64,000 nt of DNA from Clostridium sp. SM-530-WT-3G (GTDB lineage: Bacteria; Bacillota; Clostridia; Clostridiales; Clostridiaceae), in contig NZ_JABAGC010000003.1 of assembly GCF_012843905.1 (NCBI RefSeq), positions 62,001 to 126,000 on the forward strand, given 5' to 3'. The notes under the pieces were generated by a model. It was not told the DNA's origin, ran no database searches, and saw only the letters and a program-made list of their open reading frames with translations. Positions 36,736-46,099 of this stretch are shown piece after piece (position 1 is the first letter of the stretch; each line of letters begins with the position of its first letter). Made by a program: the position numbers and the translations under genes.

Positions 36736-37206
36736 ATGAAAAGAATATTTTTTGGTGGTGGATGCTTCTGGGGAATAGAGAAATACTTTTCTATGATTAA
36801 AGGTGTGGAAAAGACTGAAGTTGGATATGCAAATGGTAATATTAAGAATCCAACATATGAGGATGTATGTGGAGATGATACTGAATTTGTAGAAGTATGT
36901 ATGGTTAACTATAATTCAAAAGAAATAAGCCTTGATAAACTTCTAGATAAATTTTGGGAAGTGATAGATCCAACTCTAGTAAACAGACAGGGGAATGATA
37001 TCGGAACACAGTATAGAACAGGAATTTATTATGAAGATAAAGAAGATTTAAGTACAATAATATTGAGCAAGAGAAAAGTAGAAACTTTTTATAAAAATAG
37101 AGTAGTAACAGAAGTAAAACATTTAGAAAATTATTATCCTGCAGAAGAGGAACATCAAAAATATCTGGAGAAGAACCCAAATGGATACTGTCATATTAAA
37201 TTTTAA
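36736..37206 (+). CDS. msrA: Peptide-methionine (S)-S-oxide reductase
   Basis: MsrA repairs oxidised methionine in proteins and free methionine-S-sulfoxide. The 156-residue protein is a compact MsrA with the active-site motif GGGCFWG at residues 7-13 and catalytic Cys10. Further motifs are VGYANGNIKNPTYEDVCGDDTEFVEV, DPTLVNRQGNDIGTQYRTGIYY and the C-terminal AEEEHQKYLEKNP. No MsrB domain is fused. No obvious resolving cysteine pair is present at the C-terminus beyond Cys near YCHIKF. ATG 36736 follows GAGGTGAGG. It is followed by its own terminator. Confidence 0.94.
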   Translation: MKRIFFGGGCFWGIEKYFSMIKGVEKTEVGYANGNIKNPTYEDVCGDDTEFVEVCMVNYNSKEISLDKLLDKFWEVIDPTLVNRQGNDIGTQYRTGIYYEDKEDLSTIILSKRKVETFYKNRVVTEVKHLENYYPAEEEHQKYLEKNPNGYCHIKF

Positions 37207-37217
37207 TAATGATTAAT

Positions 37218-37250
37218 AAAGAAGACTTATTTATTCAAGTCTTCTTTTAT
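37218..37250 (+). terminator. Intrinsic terminator after msrA
   Basis: AAAGAAGACTT and AAGTCTTCTTT pair over 11 bp, with a T-rich tail. Confidence 0.8.
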
Positions 37251-37618
37251 TTTTAATGTGCTAAATGATATTGTCAGAATGACAGAAAATATTTTTTAAA
37301 TCTATAGTACACACATATTTAATAAAATGTTATTGAAATAATAAGTATACACTGTCATATACAATTATCAATTGAATTATAATTGTTTTCTGATATAATA
37401 AATCATAGTAATTCTATAAGGATAATATAATTATAAATTTTAAGCATTTTTTGAAATTTAATCAATTTTATAATTATAAGTTCTCCATTAGATAAATAGA
37501 TTATTATATTTAGAGTAATTATATTTAATATGGATAAAATATAAAATGATATATAATTTTTTGAAAACATACTAAGATTATTCTAGATGAATTTCATATA
37601 TAAGGGAGAGTTTGCAAA
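37251..37618. other. Intergenic region upstream of the cysteine desulfurase gene
   Basis: No gene is seen. TTGAAT (37372-37377) and TATAAT (37394-37399, with TG before it) are 16 bases apart and would give a leader of about 215 bases. Within that leader ATAATTATAAA and TTTATAATTAT can pair, an AT-only hairpin of doubtful meaning. Confidence 0.45.
37372..37399 (+). promoter_or_regulatory. Possible promoter of the desulfurase-thiI operon
   Basis: TTGAAT, 16-base spacer, TGATATAAT. It is well formed but far from the gene. Confidence 0.4.
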
Positions 37619-38767
37619 TTGGAAGTTTATTTTGATAATAGTGCAACAACAAAAATGAGCGAAGAAGCTATAGAAGCAGTTGCTTCAGGAATGAGAGAAT
37701 TCTTTGGGAATCCATCATCACTTCATAATTTAGGCCTTAAAAGTGAAAAGAAATTAAGAGAATGCAGAGAAATATTAGCAAAGACTATAAATGCTTCAGA
37801 AAATGAAATATATTTTAATGCAGGTGGTACTGAAGGAAATAACCTTATACTTAAGGGGATATTAAAGCCAGGATCACACTATATTACAACACCTTTTGAA
37901 CATGCATCTGTTTTAAATACAACAAAGAGACTTGAGGAAAATGGTGTAAAGGTTACATATTTAAAGCTTGATGAAAATGGCAGAATTGATTTAGAACACT
38001 TAAAAGAATCAATAACAAAAGATACTGTACTTGTATCTGTAATGCACGTAAACAATGAAATTGGTGTAATTCAAGATATAGAAAAGATTGGACATATAAT
38101 AAAGGAAAACAGTAATAGAGCAAAATTCCATGTTGATGGAGTTCAAAGCTATACAAAAATTCCTATAGATGTACAGAAGATGAATATAGATTTTCTTACT
38201 GTAAGTGGTCATAAGTTCCATGGACCAAAGGGATGTGGTTTTGTTTATGTTAGAAAAAATAATAATTTAGTACCATTAATTGAAGGTGGTTCGCAGGAAT
38301 TTGGACTTAGAGCAGGGACTCAGAATATAGGTTGTATAATGGGACTTACTAAAGCTGCAGAAATATCATGTGGTAATATGGAAGAGAATTTTGAAAAAGT
38401 AAAAGAAATAAAGGCAAGGTTTATAGAAGAGTTACAATCTATAGATAATGTAAGAATAAACAGTCCTTTAAGTGATGAATTCTTACCATACATATTAAGC
38501 GTATCTTTTAGAGGAATACGTGGAGAAGTTCTACTTCACTTCTTAGAGGAAAGTGGAATTTATGTATCAACAGGTTCAGCATGTTCTTCTAAAGAAAGAG
38601 TAAGAATTGGAGGAAGCTATGTTCTTAAGGCTTTAGGGCTTAACAATGATGAAATAGGCGGAGGCATAAGATTTTCTTTTTCCGATGATAATACTTTAGA
38701 AGAAGTTGATTATACAATAGATGTTTTAAACAAAGGATTAAAATTTTTAAGGAGGCTGAAGAAATAA
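37619..38767 (+). CDS. Cysteine desulfurase (NifS/IscS-like, partner of ThiI)
   Basis: This PLP enzyme takes sulfur from cysteine as an enzyme persulfide. The 382-residue protein begins EVYFDNSATTKMSEEAIEAV and has NAGGTEGNNLIL, the cofactor lysine Lys199 in TVSGHKFHGPKGCG, and the persulfide-forming Cys322 in STGSACSSKERV. It is read from TTG 37619 behind GGGAGAG. It overlaps thiI by one base (TAATG), so its main job is very likely sulfur supply for 4-thiouridine, as with the dedicated NifZ-ThiI pair in Bacillus subtilis; general iron-sulfur assembly is less likely since no iscU or suf genes adjoin. Confidence 0.92.
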   Translation: MEVYFDNSATTKMSEEAIEAVASGMREFFGNPSSLHNLGLKSEKKLRECREILAKTINASENEIYFNAGGTEGNNLILKGILKPGSHYITTPFEHASVLNTTKRLEENGVKVTYLKLDENGRIDLEHLKESITKDTVLVSVMHVNNEIGVIQDIEKIGHIIKENSNRAKFHVDGVQSYTKIPIDVQKMNIDFLTVSGHKFHGPKGCGFVYVRKNNNLVPLIEGGSQEFGLRAGTQNIGCIMGLTKAAEISCGNMEENFEKVKEIKARFIEELQSIDNVRINSPLSDEFLPYILSVSFRGIRGEVLLHFLEESGIYVSTGSACSSKERVRIGGSYVLKALGLNNDEIGGGIRFSFSDDNTLEEVDYTIDVLNKGLKFLRRLKK

Positions 38768-39930
38768 TGAAAGAACTTATTTTAGTTAAATATGCACCAG
38801 AAATATTTTTAAAAGGATTAAATAAAGGTAAATTTGAAAGAAGATTAAGAGATAATATAGGTAAAAAGCTTGAAGGAATAAAAGCAGAATTTATTCATGA
38901 CAGTGGAAGATATTTTATAAAGACTGATGAAATAGACGAAAGCATAAAAAGAATAAGCAAGGTATTTGGAGTTCTTGAAGTATGCCGTGTTAAAGAGGTT
39001 GAAATAGATCTTGATGAAATAGAAAAAGCAGCACTTTCAAAAGTAAATGAATTTGAAGGAAAGAAAGAAACATTTAAGATTGTAACAAACAGAGCAAACA
39101 AGAAGTTTGAATTAAACTCTATGGAAGTTTCAAGAAAAGTAGGAGGATATGTATTATCAAACTATGAAGGTGAAATCATTGTTGATGTTAAGAATCCTGA
39201 TGTATTAATAAATGTTGAAATAAGAAACAACTATGCATATGTATGGTCAAATAATGATATAACAAAAGCAGTTGCAGGACTTCCATATGGAATGAACGGA
39301 AGTACAATGCTTATGCTTTCAGGTGGTATAGATTCACCAGTAGCAGGATATTTAATGGCTAAAAGAGGTGTTGAATTAAACTGTGTATATTATCACAGCC
39401 ACCCATATACATCAGAACGTGCTAAGGATAAGGTAAAAGAGTTAGCTAAAATATTATCTCAATATACTGAAAAGATAAATCTATATATAGTTCCATTTAC
39501 AGATATACAAATGGAAATAATAGAAAAGTGTAGAGAAGATGAACTTACAATAATAATGAGAAGATTCATGATGAGAGTAGCATGTGCTTTAGCAGATAAG
39601 TATAATATAGATTCAGTAACTACTGGTGAAAGTATAGGCCAAGTAGCAAGTCAAACTATGGATGGACTTATAGTAAGTGATGACTGTGCAGACAGACCAG
39701 CATTCAGACCACTTATAGCTATGGATAAAACAGATATTATGGATATAGCAAGAGAAATAGGAACATATGAAACTTCAATACTTCCTTATGAAGACTGCTG
39801 TACAATATTCGTACCAAAACATCCTAAAACAAATCCTAAGGTTGAACCAATTAGAAAGCAAGAAGAAAAGCTTGATGTTAATGGTCTTGTTGAAAAAGCA
39901 ATTGAAAATATGGAAATAGTAACATTTTAA
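38767..39930 (+). CDS. thiI: tRNA 4-thiouridine sulfurtransferase
   Basis: ThiI adenylates and thiolates uridine 8 of tRNA. The 387-residue protein has a ferredoxin-like domain and THUMP domain (residues about 1-165) and a PP-loop domain with MLSGGIDSPVAGYLMAKRG near residue 183, then TTGESIGQVASQTM and LPYEDCCTIFVPKHPKT. The C-terminal rhodanese domain of enterobacterial ThiI is missing, which is usual for Gram-positive ThiI working with a dedicated desulfurase. It starts within the stop codon of that desulfurase gene and ends just before a very strong terminator. Confidence 0.95.
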   Translation: MKELILVKYAPEIFLKGLNKGKFERRLRDNIGKKLEGIKAEFIHDSGRYFIKTDEIDESIKRISKVFGVLEVCRVKEVEIDLDEIEKAALSKVNEFEGKKETFKIVTNRANKKFELNSMEVSRKVGGYVLSNYEGEIIVDVKNPDVLINVEIRNNYAYVWSNNDITKAVAGLPYGMNGSTMLMLSGGIDSPVAGYLMAKRGVELNCVYYHSHPYTSERAKDKVKELAKILSQYTEKINLYIVPFTDIQMEIIEKCREDELTIIMRRFMMRVACALADKYNIDSVTTGESIGQVASQTMDGLIVSDDCADRPAFRPLIAMDKTDIMDIAREIGTYETSILPYEDCCTIFVPKHPKTNPKVEPIRKQEEKLDVNGLVEKAIENMEIVTF

Positions 39931-39947
39931 TTAGTTGCACAATATAT

Positions 39948-39991
39948 AAATAAAAAACTTTTCGCAACAATCTGCGAAAAGTTTTTTATTT
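39948..39991 (+). terminator. Terminator of the desulfurase-thiI operon
   Basis: A perfect 19-bp stem (39948-39966 with 39973-39991, core AACTTTTCGCA) has a six-base loop and a T-rich 3' arm. Confidence 0.88.
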
Positions 39992-40042
39992 GTAGTAATT
40001 AATCTAAATGATTTTAAACTGAATGTTTTAACATAATTGTTA

Positions 40043-40777
40043 TTATATACGATTATATTTTATTTCATCATATGTAAATAAACATACTGCAAAGATTAAG
40101 ATCAATGCTGCAATCCAAATAGATTTTACGCCTATGACAATAGTTAAGTAGGCACCTAAAGCCGCTCCTATTATAAAGCATAGTATTATAGTGAAATATC
40201 TTATGCTTTTTTTAGCCTCTTCTTTATTATTTGTTGCAAGAGCACGATATGCAGCATCACATGCACTTCTTAAATTACCAGTGCACATTGTAGTGTTGTA
40301 TGCTGAATTTGCTAACTTTCTGAATGTGCACATTTGTACTGATGATACAAATGAAATAGCTGTAGTTACAAATATATTTGCAACTGTAGAGGGAACAAAA
40401 CCTACAATAATAAGAACAATAATTTCTATTATAAGAATAATTATTTCATGTCCTCTTACAAAGGCAATACTAGGTGGTCTATAGCTTGTAATTTTTGAAT
40501 ATAAAAATGCTCCTATCATAAACGCAAGTATGGGAAGAAATGCCATGAATGCTCTATGCATATCTCTAGTAGCAAGTCCTATTGCTAACAAAACCATATT
40601 ACCAGTTTCAGCATTTGCAAATACGCCTCCTCTGCATATGAAGGTGTAAGCATCTAAAAATCCTCCTACAGCAGCTAGGAATACCCCTAGTCTTAAAGAT
40701 TCAGAAGTAATTGTATGAGTACTAGTGCTGCAATTGCTTGTTGAAATATTTTTATTATGTAATTCTTCTGTAATCAA
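40043..40777 (-). CDS. YoaK family (DUF1275) membrane protein
   Basis: This 244-residue protein has about six membrane helices after a polar 30-residue N-terminus. The first helix region AAVGGFLDAYTFICRGGVFANAETGNMVLL is the hallmark of the YoaK/DUF1275 family, followed by AFLPILAFMIGAFLYSKI and the QMCTFRKLANSAYNTTMCTGNLRSACDA segment. The function is unknown; some members have been linked to transport. The start is TTG 40777 with AAGGAG about 10 bases upstream; no ATG fits better. It converges with the thiI operon and diverges from the his operon. Confidence 0.85.
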   Translation of the reverse strand: MITEELHNKNISTSNCSTSTHTITSESLRLGVFLAAVGGFLDAYTFICRGGVFANAETGNMVLLAIGLATRDMHRAFMAFLPILAFMIGAFLYSKITSYRPPSIAFVRGHEIIILIIEIIVLIIVGFVPSTVANIFVTTAISFVSSVQMCTFRKLANSAYNTTMCTGNLRSACDAAYRALATNNKEEAKKSIRYFTIILCFIIGAALGAYLTIVIGVKSIWIAALILIFAVCLFTYDEIKYNRI

Positions 40778-40886
40778 AACAAATAACTCCTTATATAAAT
40801 TTTTTAAATCAAAGTATAATTTATTATAGCACTTATTTTATTGTTTTTGTATTCTGACACAATAATACCAAAACATCTTGAAAATA

Positions 40887-40915
40887 TTGACAAAAGTATT
40901 AAAATAATATATTAT
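40887..40915 (+). promoter_or_regulatory. Probable promoter of the histidine operon
   Basis: TTGACA (40887-40892) and TATTAT (40910-40915) are 17 bases apart, 84 bases before hisZ. The leader shows no T-box motif and no His-rich leader peptide. Confidence 0.55.
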
Positions 40916-40999
40916 AATAAAAAAATACTTTAGTGAGTTAAAGCGGTATAACAGTAAATCGTGAAAAGCAATAAGTAATAAGTATGAGGCGGTGTAATA

Positions 41000-42136
41000 A
41001 TGCATAAAAAGAATGTACTACCAGAAGGTACAAGGGATTTAATATTAGATGAATGTGTGGTTAAAAGAGCTATCGAAAGAGATATAGATAGTATGTTTGA
41101 AGCATGGGGGTATAAAGAAGTAATAACACCAACAGTTGAATTTTATGAAACATTTAATAATAATTTTCAGACTTTAAATGAAGAGGATATGTACAAGTTT
41201 TTTGATAATAGGGGAAGGATACTTGTATTAAGACCTGATATGACAATTCCAATAGCAAGAGTTGTACAGACAAAGCTTAGAGATGCAGAATTTCCTTTGA
41301 AGCTTAGATATATTTCTAATGTTTTCAGAGTTCATAAAAGTTTTGGAGGCAAAAGAAATGAATTTACTGATTGTGGAATAGAACTTGTAGGCCTTGAAGA
41401 TAAAAAAGCTGATTTAGAAATATTAGTACTGGCACTTGAAGCCTTAAAAAAATTAGAACTTGATGATTTTAAATTAGAAATAGGAAATATAGGATTTCTA
41501 AAAGAGATTTTAAATGATCTTAATATTACAAAAGAGCAGAAAGAAACTATTGCACAGTTTATTGAAGATAAGAATTTAAAGAGTCTTGAAGACTATTTAA
41601 GCGAACTTAATATTGATGAGGATTATAAGGTTTTCTTAAATAAGCTTCCATGGATGTTTGGGGATAAGTCCATATTAAACGATGCAAAGAAGCTTGCATT
41701 TAATGAAAATATTTTATCAAATATAAAATATCTTGAAACATTATATTATGAGTTAGAAAAGCTTGGTTATGGGGATAATGTTACTTTTGATTTAGGTATG
41801 GCACCAAGGCTTAATTATTATACAGGAATTATTTTTAGAGGATATGGAGAAGGTCTAGGAAATACTCTTTTAAGAGGAGGAAGATATGATAATCTTATTC
41901 AATCGAAGGATGGAAATTATATTCCTTCAATAGGTTTTTCAATAGATATAAATTCAGTAATTCCTATTGTAAATAAAAAGAAAAACTTTAACACAAAGAC
42001 ATGTAAAATTTATTATAACGAAAAGGATAAAATAAAGGCAATAAGAGAAAGCATGAATATTAGAAATCAAGGATATGTAGTTGAACTATTTCCAGAAGAT
42101 GATATTGATGAAATGAAAATAGTCAAGAATGATTAG
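41000..42136 (+). CDS. hisZ: ATP phosphoribosyltransferase regulatory subunit
   Basis: HisZ is a catalytically inactive relative of histidyl-tRNA synthetase that assembles with short HisG to form an active, histidine-sensitive ATP phosphoribosyltransferase. The 378-residue protein has the class II synthetase core motifs PEGTRDLILDE, ILVLRPDMTIPIARVV (motif 2-like), RYISNVFRVHK, and the late GLGNTLLRGGRYDNLI and PSIGFSIDI. The anticodon-binding domain is short or lacking, as expected for HisZ. ATG 41000 follows GAGGCGGTG. It heads the his operon, 39 bases before hisG. Confidence 0.93.
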   Translation: MHKKNVLPEGTRDLILDECVVKRAIERDIDSMFEAWGYKEVITPTVEFYETFNNNFQTLNEEDMYKFFDNRGRILVLRPDMTIPIARVVQTKLRDAEFPLKLRYISNVFRVHKSFGGKRNEFTDCGIELVGLEDKKADLEILVLALEALKKLELDDFKLEIGNIGFLKEILNDLNITKEQKETIAQFIEDKNLKSLEDYLSELNIDEDYKVFLNKLPWMFGDKSILNDAKKLAFNENILSNIKYLETLYYELEKLGYGDNVTFDLGMAPRLNYYTGIIFRGYGEGLGNTLLRGGRYDNLIQSKDGNYIPSIGFSIDINSVIPIVNKKKNFNTKTCKIYYNEKDKIKAIRESMNIRNQGYVVELFPEDDIDEMKIVKND

Positions 42137-42175
42137 TTTTAGTAGAAATAATAATCAGAAATGGGGTAAAGGTTA

Positions 42176-42805
42176 ATGAGCATAAGCATAGCGTTAACAA
42201 AAGGAAGATTAGAGGAAAACACAGTTGAAATCTTAGAAAAAGCAGGTTATGATCCATCAGAACTTAAAAATAAGGGGCGTAAATTAGTATTTAAAGATAA
42301 AAGTGAGGAAATAAGATATTTTTTAGTTAAAGCAGCAGATTCTATTACTTATGTGGAACATGGAGTTGCAGATATTGGAGTAGTAGGAAAAGACACAATT
42401 ATGGAAAGTGAGCATAAGTGTTATGAAGTCCTTGATCTTAATGTTGGTAAATGTGGATTTATAGTTGCTTCATTACCTGAAAATGATATTTTTAAAAAAG
42501 TCGGTCATATAAAAATAGGAAGTAAGTATCCAAAGGTAGCTAAGGAATATTTTAAAAAGAAAAATATGGATGTTGAAGTGATTAAAATTGAAGGGTCAGT
42601 TGAACTAGCACCTATTCTGGGTCTTTGTGATGGTATAGTTGATATTATGGAAACAGGTACTACACTTAAGGAAAATGGACTTGTTGTCTTAGATAGAATT
42701 TGTGATATAAGTGCAAGATTAATAGTAAATAAAGCTAGTTTTAAAATGAAGCAGAATGAAATTGGGGAATTTATAAGAAGAATTAAAGAAGTTATTAATA
42801 ATTGA
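42176..42805 (+). CDS. hisG: ATP phosphoribosyltransferase, short form
   Basis: HisG couples ATP and PRPP in the first step of histidine synthesis. The 209-residue length is that of the short class, which lacks the C-terminal regulatory domain and requires HisZ, present immediately upstream. Motifs include IALTKGRLEENTVEILEKAGY, the EHGVADIGVVGKDTIMES stretch, and the PRPP loop GLCDGIVDIMETGTTLKENG. ATG 42176 is preceded by GGGGTAAAGG. A 292-base gap separates it from hisD. Confidence 0.96.
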   Translation: MSISIALTKGRLEENTVEILEKAGYDPSELKNKGRKLVFKDKSEEIRYFLVKAADSITYVEHGVADIGVVGKDTIMESEHKCYEVLDLNVGKCGFIVASLPENDIFKKVGHIKIGSKYPKVAKEYFKKKNMDVEVIKIEGSVELAPILGLCDGIVDIMETGTTLKENGLVVLDRICDISARLIVNKASFKMKQNEIGEFIRRIKEVINN

Positions 42806-43097
42806 CAAATTTTTGAAGAATATTGATAATGATAAGTAAAGGAAAATATTTGTTTTTTATTAAAAAAACAAGTTGAAAATTAATATAATGTTTATTTAGA
42901 GTTACAGTAGTAAAGAATTTGGGGTGTTTTTTATGTATAAATTATTAGTTTGTTATTTGGATTTGATGTTCAAATGAGAGCATGTTCATGTACTTTAGTT
43001 GATTATTTTTCTTTAAATATTAATTTTACAGGTGTGTATCTTTTTGATTTAAATAAATTATGAAAATGATAAATATTAGATAATTGGGGGGCTTAAA
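42806..43097. other. Intra-operon gap between hisG and hisD
   Basis: This 292-base gap is unusual inside an otherwise tight operon. It contains an A/T-only stem (TTGTTTTTT/AAAAAACAA) and a 15-codon frame, 42933-42977 (MYKLLVCYLDLMFK), with GGGGTG ahead. Its lead-in TTTGGGGTGTTTT matches that of hisH. No His codons are present, so it is not a classical leader peptide. Confidence 0.4.
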
Positions 43098-44396
43098 ATG
43101 TTAGAGTTAATTGAAATTAATGAAAGCAATAAGCAGAAATTAATTAATGCTTTAAATGAACGAATGAGTGAAGCAGATGAAAAGATTTCTAAAAGTGTAG
43201 GTGAAATCTTAACAAAAGTTAAAAATGAAGGGGATAAAGCCTTAGCTGAATTTACAGAAAAGTTTGATAAAGTCAGTCTAGAATCTTTTGAAGTATCTGA
43301 TGCTGATTTAAATGAATGTTTTGAAAAAGTAGAAGAGAAATTTATAAATGCTTTAAAGGAAGCAAAGGAAAATATTGAAGAATATCATAAGAAGCAGAAA
43401 GCTAATGGATATATAATAACTAAGGAAAATGGTGTTTATTTAGGGCAGAGAGTTATCCCGCTTGAAAGAGTAGGAGTATATGTTCCAGGTGGAACAGCTG
43501 CATATCCATCATCTGTACTTATGAATATAATACCTGCAAAAGTTGCTGGAGTTGATGAAATAGTTATGGTTACACCTCCAGATAAAAATGGAGGAATAAA
43601 TCCATATATAGGTGTTGCTGCGAAAATAGCAGGAGTAGATAAAATATATAAAGTTGGTGGAGCACAGGCTGTTGCAGCTTTAGCTTATGGAACAGAAACA
43701 ATCAAGAAGGTAGATAAAATTGTTGGGCCAGGTAATATCTTTGTAGCTACAGCTAAGAAGATGGTATTTGGACAAGTTGATATAGATATGATTGCAGGTC
43801 CAAGTGAAATACTTGTAGTTGCTGATGAAAAGTCTAATCCAGTGCATGTTGCAGCAGATTTAATGTCACAAGCTGAACACGATAAGATTGCAAGTGCAAT
43901 ACTTGTAACTACATCAAAAGAACTTTATGAAAAAGTTGAAGTTGAATTAGACAGGCAGGCTAAGCTCCTTGAGAGAGAAGAAATTATAAGAGAATCATTA
44001 AAGAATTTTGGAAAAGCTATAATCTGTGAAACTATTGAAGAATGTATAGATATATCAAATACTATTGCTCCAGAGCATTTAGAGTTAATGGTTGATGAGC
44101 CTATGGAATATTTAGGGCAAGTTAGAAATGCAGGATCAGTATTTTTAGGAAGATATACACCAGAACCAATAGGAGATTACTTTGGAGGAACAAACCATGT
44201 ACTTCCTACAAGTGGTACAGCAAGATTCTTTTCGCCACTTTCTGTAGATAGTTTTATTAAAAAATCATCTTTCATTTACTATTCCAAAGAAGCTATAAAT
44301 ACAAATGGCAGCAAGATTGTTGTAATGGCAGAAAAAGAAGGATTAACAGCACATGCTAATTCTATCAAAGTGAGGATGGAAAATGAGCGTATATAA
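43098..44396 (+). CDS. hisD: Histidinol dehydrogenase
   Basis: HisD performs the two NAD-dependent oxidations that convert L-histidinol to L-histidine. The 432-residue protein is full length, with VGVYVPGGTAAYPSSVLMN, KVGGAQAVAALAYGTETI, the signature IAGPSEILVVADEKSNPVHVA, zinc-binding LMSQAEHDK, and the C-terminal APEHLEL and GDYFGGTNHVLPTSGTARF segments. ATG 43098 follows TTGGGGGG. It overlaps hisC by 14 bases, which indicates coupled translation. Confidence 0.96.
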   Translation: MLELIEINESNKQKLINALNERMSEADEKISKSVGEILTKVKNEGDKALAEFTEKFDKVSLESFEVSDADLNECFEKVEEKFINALKEAKENIEEYHKKQKANGYIITKENGVYLGQRVIPLERVGVYVPGGTAAYPSSVLMNIIPAKVAGVDEIVMVTPPDKNGGINPYIGVAAKIAGVDKIYKVGGAQAVAALAYGTETIKKVDKIVGPGNIFVATAKKMVFGQVDIDMIAGPSEILVVADEKSNPVHVAADLMSQAEHDKIASAILVTTSKELYEKVEVELDRQAKLLEREEIIRESLKNFGKAIICETIEECIDISNTIAPEHLELMVDEPMEYLGQVRNAGSVFLGRYTPEPIGDYFGGTNHVLPTSGTARFFSPLSVDSFIKKSSFIYYSKEAINTNGSKIVVMAEKEGLTAHANSIKVRMENERI

Positions 44397-45429
44397 TGAG
44401 TATATTAATTCTTCTGCCAAGAATATTATTAAACTTAATAGTAATGAAGTATTTATGGAAATAGATGAAAAGATTAAGATGAAGATAAAGACTGCATTGA
44501 ATACAATGGAGTTTAACAGATATCCTTATAATGATATGAGTGAAATAAAGAAGCTATATGCCAAATATGCAAAGACAAAACCAGAAAATATTATTGTAGG
44601 TAATGGCTCAGATGAAGTACTTGAAATTATTATTGGAGAAATAGTGACTGGTGATAAAAAAGTTTTAACTTTAGGACCTGATTTTATAATGTATGATTTC
44701 TTTACAAATAGATTTAAGGGGAATCTAATAAAGTATGATATTGGTAGAGATTTGAAATTTAATGTAGATGAGTTTATAGAGTTAGGTAAGAAAGAAGAGG
44801 TAGATTTAATACTTTTCTCAAATCCTAACAATCCAACAGGTATTGCAGTTAGTAAAAAAGAAATAATTAAGATTTTAAAAGAATTTAGTGATAGGACAGT
44901 AATAATAGACGAAGCTTATTACGAGTTCAATGGTGAATCTGTAGTTTCATGTATAAATGAATATAAAAATCTTATTGTTACAAGGACTTTATCTAAAGCA
45001 TGGGGATTAGCTGCACTTAGAATGGGCTTTTTAATTGCAAATGAAGATAGAATAAAATTATTGAGGGATCATAAGGTGCCATATACAATAAGCAGCTTTT
45101 CTAAACTTGCTGCTGAAATAGTATTAAAGTATCCAGATAAACCTGTAGAAAATGCAAAAATAATTAGGGAGCAGAGAGATTATTTATATGAAGAATTAAA
45201 AAATATACAAAAGGAAGCAGCTCTTCATATAGAATTTTTTGAATCAAAATCTAATTATATATATGGAAGAACAAAGCATAAAGAAATATTGCTGAAAGGT
45301 TTAGAACACAGCAATATATGCATAAGAAATTTTGAAGGTAACGCCTTCAGAATAACAGTTGGATCACCAAGACAAAATAAAAAGCTAATAGAATCACTAA
45401 AAAAAATATTTAGTGTTAGTTATTTATAA
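44383..45429 (+). CDS. hisC: Histidinol-phosphate aminotransferase
   Basis: HisC transfers an amino group from glutamate to imidazole-acetol phosphate to form histidinol phosphate. The 348-residue PLP enzyme of fold type I has KLNSNEVFMEI, NRYPYNDMSEIKKLYAKY, the phosphate-binding IIVGNGSDEVLEIII, FSNPNNPTGIAVSK, VIIDEAYYEFNGE and the cofactor lysine in TRTLSKAWGLAALRMGFLI. ATG 44383 lies within the last codons of hisD. It is followed 24 bases later by hisB. Confidence 0.95.
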   Translation: MSVYNEYINSSAKNIIKLNSNEVFMEIDEKIKMKIKTALNTMEFNRYPYNDMSEIKKLYAKYAKTKPENIIVGNGSDEVLEIIIGEIVTGDKKVLTLGPDFIMYDFFTNRFKGNLIKYDIGRDLKFNVDEFIELGKKEEVDLILFSNPNNPTGIAVSKKEIIKILKEFSDRTVIIDEAYYEFNGESVVSCINEYKNLIVTRTLSKAWGLAALRMGFLIANEDRIKLLRDHKVPYTISSFSKLAAEIVLKYPDKPVENAKIIREQRDYLYEELKNIQKEAALHIEFFESKSNYIYGRTKHKEILLKGLEHSNICIRNFEGNAFRITVGSPRQNKKLIESLKKIFSVSYL

Positions 45430-45453
45430 TAAGATTAATAATTGGGGGCGGCT

Positions 45454-46041
45454 ATGAATAAGAGAGTTTCAGAAAAATTAAGAAAAACTAATGAAACAAG
45501 TATAGAACTTTCTATTAATTTAGATGGAAGTGGAAAAAGTGAAATAAACACAGGCATTGGTTTTTTTGACCATATGCTTGACTTGTTTGCATTTCATAGT
45601 AGATGTGATTTGAAAGTCAATGCAGAAGGAGACTTAAATGTATGTGACCATCACACTATAGAAGATATAGGAATAACACTGGGGCAGGCATTTAAGGAAG
45701 CAATAGGAGATAAGAAAGGCATAAATAGATACGGAACTTTTTATGTACCTATGGATGAAACTCTTGCACTTGTATCATTAGATATAAGCAATAGACCTTT
45801 TGTGGTGTTTGAATGCGAATTTAAAAGAGAAAAAGTTGGAGAAATGGCTACAGAAATGGTAGTGGAATTCTTCAGAGCATTTGCATTCAATGCAGGAATC
45901 ACATTGCATTTAAAAGTTTTATATGGTGAAAATGACCATCATAAAATAGAAGCATTATTTAAAGCATTTGGACGAGCACTTAAAGAAGCTAAATTTGTAA
46001 GTGATGAAAATGGACTGCCATCAACTAAAGGCAAACTTTAA
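45454..46041 (+). CDS. hisB: Imidazoleglycerol-phosphate dehydratase
   Basis: HisB dehydrates imidazoleglycerol phosphate. The 195-residue protein contains only the dehydratase domain, without the N-terminal phosphatase found in enterobacteria. Its two manganese-binding halves show [57 protein letters not shown] and [20 protein letters not shown] 45454 has GGGGGCGG at the right spacing; an upstream TTG at 45442 overlaps that site and is rejected. A heptamer repeat array follows in the gap to hisH. Confidence 0.96.
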   Translation: MNKRVSEKLRKTNETSIELSINLDGSGKSEINTGIGFFDHMLDLFAFHSRCDLKVNAEGDLNVCDHHTIEDIGITLGQAFKEAIGDKKGINRYGTFYVPMDETLALVSLDISNRPFVVFECEFKREKVGEMATEMVVEFFRAFAFNAGITLHLKVLYGENDHHKIEALFKAFGRALKEAKFVSDENGLPSTKGKL

Positions 46042-46054
46042 ACTGAAAAAAACT

Positions 46055-46089
46055 GTGAACTGCTAACTGTTACATGTTAACTGTGATTT
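46055..46089 (+). repeat. Heptanucleotide repeat array between hisB and hisH
   Basis: Five consecutive heptamers read GTGAACT, GCTAACT, GTTACAT, GTTAACT and GTGATTT, a degenerate version of the GTTAACT array found between hemB and hemL. Here it also ends next to a ribosome site (GGGGTG). Confidence 0.6.
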
Positions 46090-46099
46090 GGGGTGTTTT

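Noticed and set aside
40920-40999. T-box or histidine attenuator before hisZ
   Set aside because: No T-box bulge sequence, no specifier-like loop, no terminator and no His-rich leader peptide in the 80-base leader.
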